DNA of 64,000 nt from Salinimicrobium catena (GTDB lineage Bacteria; Bacteroidota; Bacteroidia; Flavobacteriales; Flavobacteriaceae). The notes under the pieces were generated by a model. The model did not search any database. It saw only the letters and a list, made by a program, of their open reading frames with translations, and had not been told where the DNA came from. A program made the position numbers and the translations under genes. Where the stretch lies: positions 62,001 through 126,000 of the forward strand of contig NZ_FNGG01000004.1 of NCBI RefSeq assembly GCF_900102915.1, written 5' to 3'. Below are positions 59,668 through 64,000 of this stretch, piece after piece; the first letter of the stretch is position 1; every line of letters starts with the position of its first letter.

Positions 59668-61034
59668 ATCTTGAGCTTGGCGAAATATTTCTTCGCCTCC
59701 TTCAGTACCCTTGGCGCCATGATCAAAGTGGCCGTCATGGTAGGAATAGCCATTAAGGCAAAAAACCCATCTATCAGGTTGATCATCATGCTCAGGGAAG
59801 TCGTCGCCCCTACTAAAATACTCAGCACATAAAAATAGTTATAATAATGCTTTTTTTCAGCCCCGATCAAAAATGATAAACATTTTGTTCCGTAGTAAGA
59901 GTAAGAGAAAAGGGAAGAGATACTAAAGATGGCGATACACAGCAACAGCAGGTAATTACCATAGACAGGCATGGAAGCATTGAAAGCAGCCGCCGTAAGA
60001 CTTACCCCATTGACATCTGTTGTCTGCCACACACCCGTAACAAGGATGGCCATCCCGGTAAGAGAACAAACCACAAGCGTATCAATGGCCGGTCCTAACA
60101 TGGCAACCAGGCCTTCACGAACAGGCTCTGTGGTCTTTGCAGCCCCGTGAGCCATAGGTGCGGTTCCAATTCCCGCTTCATTGGAGAATGCCCCTCTGCG
60201 GATCCCCAGAATAATGATCCCGCCAAGCACACCTCCCAAAAAGGGTTCGCCGCTGTAATTTTTGGCGGCAAAGGCATCGGTGAAGATCATGGCGAAATAG
60301 TGCGGTACCATATCATAGTTCACAACGAGAATGATGAGCACAGACAGGAAATAAAGCGCCACCATGGCTGGCACCAGTCTGGACACTGTATTACTGATGC
60401 GCTGCAGTCCGCCGAAGATCACGATCGCGGTAATACCTGCCAGGATGATCCCGACTATAAGATTGGAAGTAAAGTTAACCTCTACCCCGTTCGGGCTTAA
60501 CAGAATATAGTTTATCGCCTGTGTAAGTTGATTCACATTAAAAACCGGAAGGGCCCCTATCAATCCGGCAAGACTGAAGAAAGCGGCCATTGCCCACCAT
60601 TTCTTCCCAAGGCCTTCGGTAATGAAATACATAGGGCCACCCTGCAACTCACCCTTGGTATCCCTGCCTCGGTACATCACCGCGAGCGTGTTGGTAAAGA
60701 ATTTGGTTGCCATCCCAATCACTGCGCTCACCCATAGCCAGAACATGGCTCCCGGGCCGCCAATTGCAATTGCTACCGCTACTCCGGCAATATTCCCCAT
60801 TCCAATGGTGGAAGCCAAAGCAGTGGAAAGCGCTTTGAAGTGATTTATTTCCCCCGGATCGTCGGGGTTATCGTACTTCCCCCTCAGTACTTCAATGGAA
60901 TGTCTAAGGTATCTGTAGGGTAAGAATTTTGAATAGATCAGCAGATATAATCCGCCACCGGTAAGCAATATTAAAAGCGGAAGTCCCCACACAAAGGAGG
61001 CAAATTCAGCTATAAACTCGTCTAGTTTAGCCAT
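59664..61034 (-). CDS. alanine/glycine:cation symporter (AgcS family)
   Basis: A 456-residue protein with about eleven transmembrane helices. Signatures: LRGKYDNPDDPGEINHFKALSTALASTIGMGNIAGVAVAIAIGGPGAMFWLWVSA and later GIRRGAFSNEAGIGTAPMAHGAAKTTEPVREGLVAMLGPAIDTLVVCSLTGM, both diagnostic of Na+:alanine/glycine symporters. Takes up alanine or glycine with Na+ or H+. Single gene. Confidence 0.94.
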   Translation of the reverse strand: MAKLDEFIAEFASFVWGLPLLILLTGGGLYLLIYSKFLPYRYLRHSIEVLRGKYDNPDDPGEINHFKALSTALASTIGMGNIAGVAVAIAIGGPGAMFWLWVSAVIGMATKFFTNTLAVMYRGRDTKGELQGGPMYFITEGLGKKWWAMAAFFSLAGLIGALPVFNVNQLTQAINYILLSPNGVEVNFTSNLIVGIILAGITAIVIFGGLQRISNTVSRLVPAMVALYFLSVLIILVVNYDMVPHYFAMIFTDAFAAKNYSGEPFLGGVLGGIIILGIRRGAFSNEAGIGTAPMAHGAAKTTEPVREGLVAMLGPAIDTLVVCSLTGMAILVTGVWQTTDVNGVSLTAAAFNASMPVYGNYLLLLCIAIFSISSLFSYSYYGTKCLSFLIGAEKKHYYNYFYVLSILVGATTSLSMMINLIDGFFALMAIPTMTATLIMAPRVLKEAKKYFAKLKI

Positions 61035-61109
61035 GAAACAAATATAGCAGAAGCGTTAAGAAAACCTAAATTTTTTTCTGAAGAACCAGGAGGTTCGAAA
61101 ATGGCATTT

Positions 61110-63668
61110 TTAACGGGATTCCTTCCGAAGCACTTCCAGTGGCGGACTTTTAATGATGCCCAGACTATTACCCAAACCGACTGCCAAAACCAGTAAAGTA
61201 ATGGCCGGAAAGATGATCAAGAACGGGATGATTGACGGCAGAAAACTGGCGTCAAACAGCAGCCAGGCCAGCAGCTGACTGGCAATAAGGGACAGCAAGA
61301 TCCCGGAAAGACTGCCCAGCGCACCTAAATAAAGATATTCCAAAGCGGTGATCTTCAGGATCTGCCTGCTGCGGGCGCCGATGGTCCTTAGCAAAACACT
61401 TTCCCTTATCCTTTGATATTTACTGGTCCTCACCGCGCCCAGCAGAACAATGACCCCGGTGAAGATACTAAAGAAGGCCATGAAATTGATGAGCAGGGAG
61501 ATCTTATCAAGGATATCCCCTATTACGGTGAGTACCTGCCTAAGATCTATGATGGAAACATTGGGAAATTGACGGACCAGTTCCCGCTGCAGGTGGGCTG
61601 AGGATCGTTCATCAGGAACGCGAGTTGTAAGCACTTTGAATTGTGGCGCGTTTTCCAGGACGCCTGCAGGAAAGACCAGGGAAAAATTCAGCTGCATTCT
61701 TGCCCAATCCACTTTTCTAATGCTCTTTACAACAGTTGGCATCACCACTCCCTGAACATTGAAATCCACGGTGTCTCCCACGCCAACCATTGCGCTTTGG
61801 GCAAAGCCATCGCTTACCGAGATGGGAATTATTTCCTGCTCTTTATATTCAGGCACCCACTGCCCTTCCTGGAGGGTTTCCGAAGCAATGATAGAATCGC
61901 GGTAAGTCACCCTAAACTCATGATTCAGGATCCAGGTATTGACTTCGGAAGCAGTATCCTTCCGAAGCTCATTCACAGGAATCCCTCTAAGGTTCTGTAC
62001 CCGCATGGTCACGATGGGAATGGTGTTTATGACCGGAAAGCCCTGTTGCCTTATAGTGGCAACAACTTTATCCCGCTGCTCTGTCTGCACATCGAGCAGG
62101 ATCAAATTAGGGCTGTCTGCATCCCCCTCGATAGAAGCCTGTGCCAGTAACAGATCCCGGGTAAAATATAAAGTGCTGATGAGAAAAGCTCCTACTCCAA
62201 TTGTAAGAACCAAAGTAAGCGTTTGGTTCTGCGGCCGAAAGAGATTTCGCAGGCTCTGCCTTGGAACGAAACCCCAGGATGCGGGAAAATATTTTCTTAT
62301 CAGGTTCATAAAGAGACTTGCTACTCCTGCCAGAATAGCAAATGTCAGCATCATGCCTCCCACGAATCCGGCAGCATACAACCAGTCATTCAAGAGCCAA
62401 AAGGAAAAGAGATAAATAAAAAGAAATATTGCCAGAGACACCCATATTGCTGATCTTTTGGATCGCCCGGTTCCTTTTTCCCTAACCCGCAATGTCTCCA
62501 AAGGGGAAACATAAAGCGTTCCCATCAACGGGTATAAGGCAAACAATACAGAAATGATCACTCCCAGCAACAGCCCCATAAATACCGGTTGCCATGAAAA
62601 GCTAAGCTCTACCTGAAAAGGAAGCAGATCACCAAGAACCACTGGGAAGGATCGCTGCAGCAATAGGCCGAGCAAAGTCCCCATTAAGCCTCCCAGGAAA
62701 CCCATAACAGCAATTTGGATAAGGTAGATCAAAAAGGTCTGTTTGCGGGTAGCGCCAAGGCACTTGAGCAAAGCCACAGCCTTTAGTTTGCCTTTTATGT
62801 AGATGTGAATGGCACTGGCTATCCCCACGCAGCCGAGCAGCAAGGCTATGAAGGCGACCAGGTTCAGGAATTTCGAGAAATTTTCATACCTGCGGCCAAG
62901 GCGTTCACTGGTGGAAGAATGTGTGTCAAGATCGGCGTCATTTTGATCTAGTACAGGATCAAGTTTTTCCTCCAGCTCCTCCATGTCAGTTCCCAGAGAG
63001 GATCTAAAGTAGAACTCGTAATCTATGCGGCTGCCCTTTTGAACCAGACCCGATTCATCAATATATTTATATGGAATGATCACCGGGGGAGCCATGGAAC
63101 TGAAGAGGGAGGAGCTTCCCGGCACTGAAATAAGCTCTCCTGCAACAGGCAATTTCACCGCACCTATCTTGATGCTGTCGCCAATCTCCACTCCCAGCTG
63201 CGCCATGGCCGTAGCATCTACCAGGGCCGCATCACGTGTTCTGAAATCATTCGCTGCAGATGACGGTTTGGTTTCCAGTTCTCCATAGAACGGAAAATCC
63301 CCTTCTATTCCTCTCACCTGCACCAGTTTGGTCGCGTCAGTTCGTGAAAAAGCAGCCATTGAAGCAAATCTTATTTCCCGCGCATCGGCACCACCCAGGG
63401 AATCGATTATTTGCTGTACTCTCTCGTTTGGCGGATCTTCACTGTCTATAGTAAAATCTGCACCCATCAAGGATTTCGACTGGCTTGCGATGTTATCTTT
63501 TAAATTCTCACCAAAAGACTGGATGCCCACAACTGCTGCTATACCCAGCACAATGGACGCCATGAACAGCGTAAGTTTTCTGCTGCTCGCTTTCCCGTCC
63601 CTCCCGGCCATTTTTAAGAGCCAGGAGAAAGAACTTCGGAAAGATCCAAACTTTCTCTGCTCTTTCAT
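61110..63668 (-). CDS. FtsX-type ABC transporter permease (YbbP-like)
   Basis: An 852-residue permease. One N-terminal helix (about 31-50) is followed by a large periplasmic MacB-like domain (about 55-260), a first FtsX block of helices (about 265-390) and two further helices (about 410-470), then a second periplasmic part and a second FtsX block (about 730-840). This 10-helix layout is that of YbbP and lipoprotein- or lysophospholipid-type exporters. Its start overlaps the ATPase stop by four bases. Substrate is not visible; envelope lipids or toxins are typical guesses. Confidence 0.9.
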   Translation of the reverse strand: MKEQRKFGSFRSSFSWLLKMAGRDGKASSRKLTLFMASIVLGIAAVVGIQSFGENLKDNIASQSKSLMGADFTIDSEDPPNERVQQIIDSLGGADAREIRFASMAAFSRTDATKLVQVRGIEGDFPFYGELETKPSSAANDFRTRDAALVDATAMAQLGVEIGDSIKIGAVKLPVAGELISVPGSSSLFSSMAPPVIIPYKYIDESGLVQKGSRIDYEFYFRSSLGTDMEELEEKLDPVLDQNDADLDTHSSTSERLGRRYENFSKFLNLVAFIALLLGCVGIASAIHIYIKGKLKAVALLKCLGATRKQTFLIYLIQIAVMGFLGGLMGTLLGLLLQRSFPVVLGDLLPFQVELSFSWQPVFMGLLLGVIISVLFALYPLMGTLYVSPLETLRVREKGTGRSKRSAIWVSLAIFLFIYLFSFWLLNDWLYAAGFVGGMMLTFAILAGVASLFMNLIRKYFPASWGFVPRQSLRNLFRPQNQTLTLVLTIGVGAFLISTLYFTRDLLLAQASIEGDADSPNLILLDVQTEQRDKVVATIRQQGFPVINTIPIVTMRVQNLRGIPVNELRKDTASEVNTWILNHEFRVTYRDSIIASETLQEGQWVPEYKEQEIIPISVSDGFAQSAMVGVGDTVDFNVQGVVMPTVVKSIRKVDWARMQLNFSLVFPAGVLENAPQFKVLTTRVPDERSSAHLQRELVRQFPNVSIIDLRQVLTVIGDILDKISLLINFMAFFSIFTGVIVLLGAVRTSKYQRIRESVLLRTIGARSRQILKITALEYLYLGALGSLSGILLSLIASQLLAWLLFDASFLPSIIPFLIIFPAITLLVLAVGLGNSLGIIKSPPLEVLRKESR

Positions 63669-64000
63669 GTTGCCGAAATATCTTTTGCTATTATTTTCCC
63701 ACCTTTTAACCTCAGGATCTTCTGAGTTTTTTGCGCAAGTTCCATGTCGTGGGTCACGATCACCAAAGTGGTACCCAGCTCCCGGTTCAACTCGAAAAGA
63801 AGCTGTTCTACTTTTTCCCCTGTCTCGGCATCCAGGTTGCCCGTGGGTTCATCGGCAAAAAGGATCGAAGGCCGGTTAGAAAATGCCCTTGCCACAGCAA
63901 CTCTTTGTTGCTCTCCTCCTGAAAGCTGCGACGGATAATGATGTAACCTGTCTCCCAGACCGACTTTTTCAAGCAACGCCTTTGCGGCTCCCGAAGCATT
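63665..64000 (-). CDS. ABC transporter ATP-binding protein, 5' part outside window
   Basis: The last 111 residues of an ATPase like YbbA/LolD. Visible are the signature LSGGEQQRVAVARA, Walker B ILFADEPTGNLD, the D-loop and the H-loop VTHD. The frame is still open at the window end (NASGAAKALLEK), so the Walker A half lies beyond 64000. It overlaps the FtsX permease start by four bases (ATGA) and forms an exporter with it. Confidence 0.93.
   Translation of the reverse strand, partial: NASGAAKALLEKVGLGDRLHHYPSQLSGGEQQRVAVARAFSNRPSILFADEPTGNLDAETGEKVEQLLFELNRELGTTLVIVTHDMELAQKTQKILRLKGGKIIAKDISAT

Noticed and set aside
1-64000. tRNA, rRNA, CRISPR, prophage or IS elements
   Set aside because: I looked for tRNA T-arm patterns, spaced repeats, transposase and phage proteins and found none that hold up; a covariance-model scan would be needed to exclude small RNAs.

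Overview
The window looks like chromosomal DNA of a marine-type Flavobacteriaceae bacterium (Bacteroidota). This rests on the gene families present (DUF4197, DUF4920, DUF2911, Lacal_2735, GxxExxY, type III glutamine synthetase, short flavobacterial DnaJ, DUF6268 barrel), on -7 promoter boxes of the form TAnnTTTG close to many starts, on weak ribosome binding sites with several likely TTG starts, and on moderate GC. A relative of Gramella, Salegentibacter, Salinimicrobium or Zunongwangia is a guess only. I saw no rRNA, tRNA, CRISPR array, prophage or insertion sequence. The gene density is that of a core chromosome, with one small mobile-looking cassette at 47.8-48.3 kb.

Layout. 0-3 kb: a DUF4199 membrane protein cut by the window edge, then a putative iron cluster (signal-less P19/Tp34-like metal-binding protein, VIT1/CCC1 transporter, ferritin-like DUF2383 protein) and a DUF2911 protein. 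3-6.4 kb (minus): M23 peptidase, then an ECF sigma / membrane anti-sigma / secreted coiled-coil protein operon. 6.5-8.1 kb: an Ohr-like protein lacking its peroxidatic cysteine, and MeaB. 8.1-12.7 kb: sugar epimerase, then GT2, a duplicated LAB_N membrane protein and an ArnT-like GT39, facing a PAP2 phosphatase; this suggests lipid-linked sugar transfer to lipid A or LPS. 12.7-16.5 kb: MATE exporter, secreted M28 peptidase, GNAT-like protein. 16.5-23.7 kb (minus): grpE-dnaJ, then a tightly packed operon of ABC exporter (2 genes), MscS channel, outer-membrane barrel and a sigma-54 type response regulator. 23.8-29.7 kb: YceI lipoprotein, TIGR01777 epimerase, MnmD, DUF4920, IlvE, Gmad2 lipoprotein, MazG-like hydrolase. 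29.7-36.3 kb: M49 peptidase, SRPBCC/GyrI protein, CrcB, DUF1684, degenerate hydrolase, CspA, MarC. 36.5-38.8 kb: four-gene operon holding the phosphoesterase and polymerase parts of LigD as separate genes, followed by DUF1232 and a four-helix protein. 39-43 kb: DoxX and fused acyl-CoA mutase IcmF. 43-47.2 kb: DUF4197, Lacal_2735, BtuF-like protein, PyrF, RF1. 47.3-53 kb: divergent MsrA, the GxxExxY cassette, PurM-type protein, GlnN, Ca/Na antiporter. 53-64 kb: a 50-residue protein, Apt, ferritin-like DUF892 and DUF2383 proteins, UspA, a large PAS sensor ending in a bare DHp helix pair, Gfo/Idh oxidoreductase, alanine/glycine symporter, and an ABC transporter (FtsX permease plus ATPase cut by the window end).

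Cobalamin links several genes: IcmF needs B12 and carries its own G-protein chaperone, MeaB implies a separate methylmalonyl-CoA mutase elsewhere, and the BtuF-like protein could bind cobalamin. The most unusual items are the GxxExxY cassette with 19-bp inverted ends and a frameshift, the duplicated LAB_N (SWEET-like fold) protein inside a glycosyltransferase operon, the split-LigD operon with two extra genes, the signal-less P19-like protein beside VIT1, two enzymes that have lost the expected nucleophile (Ohr Cys to Ser, hydrolase Ser to Asn), and an 8-mer, CTGCGGAA, seen sixteen times.
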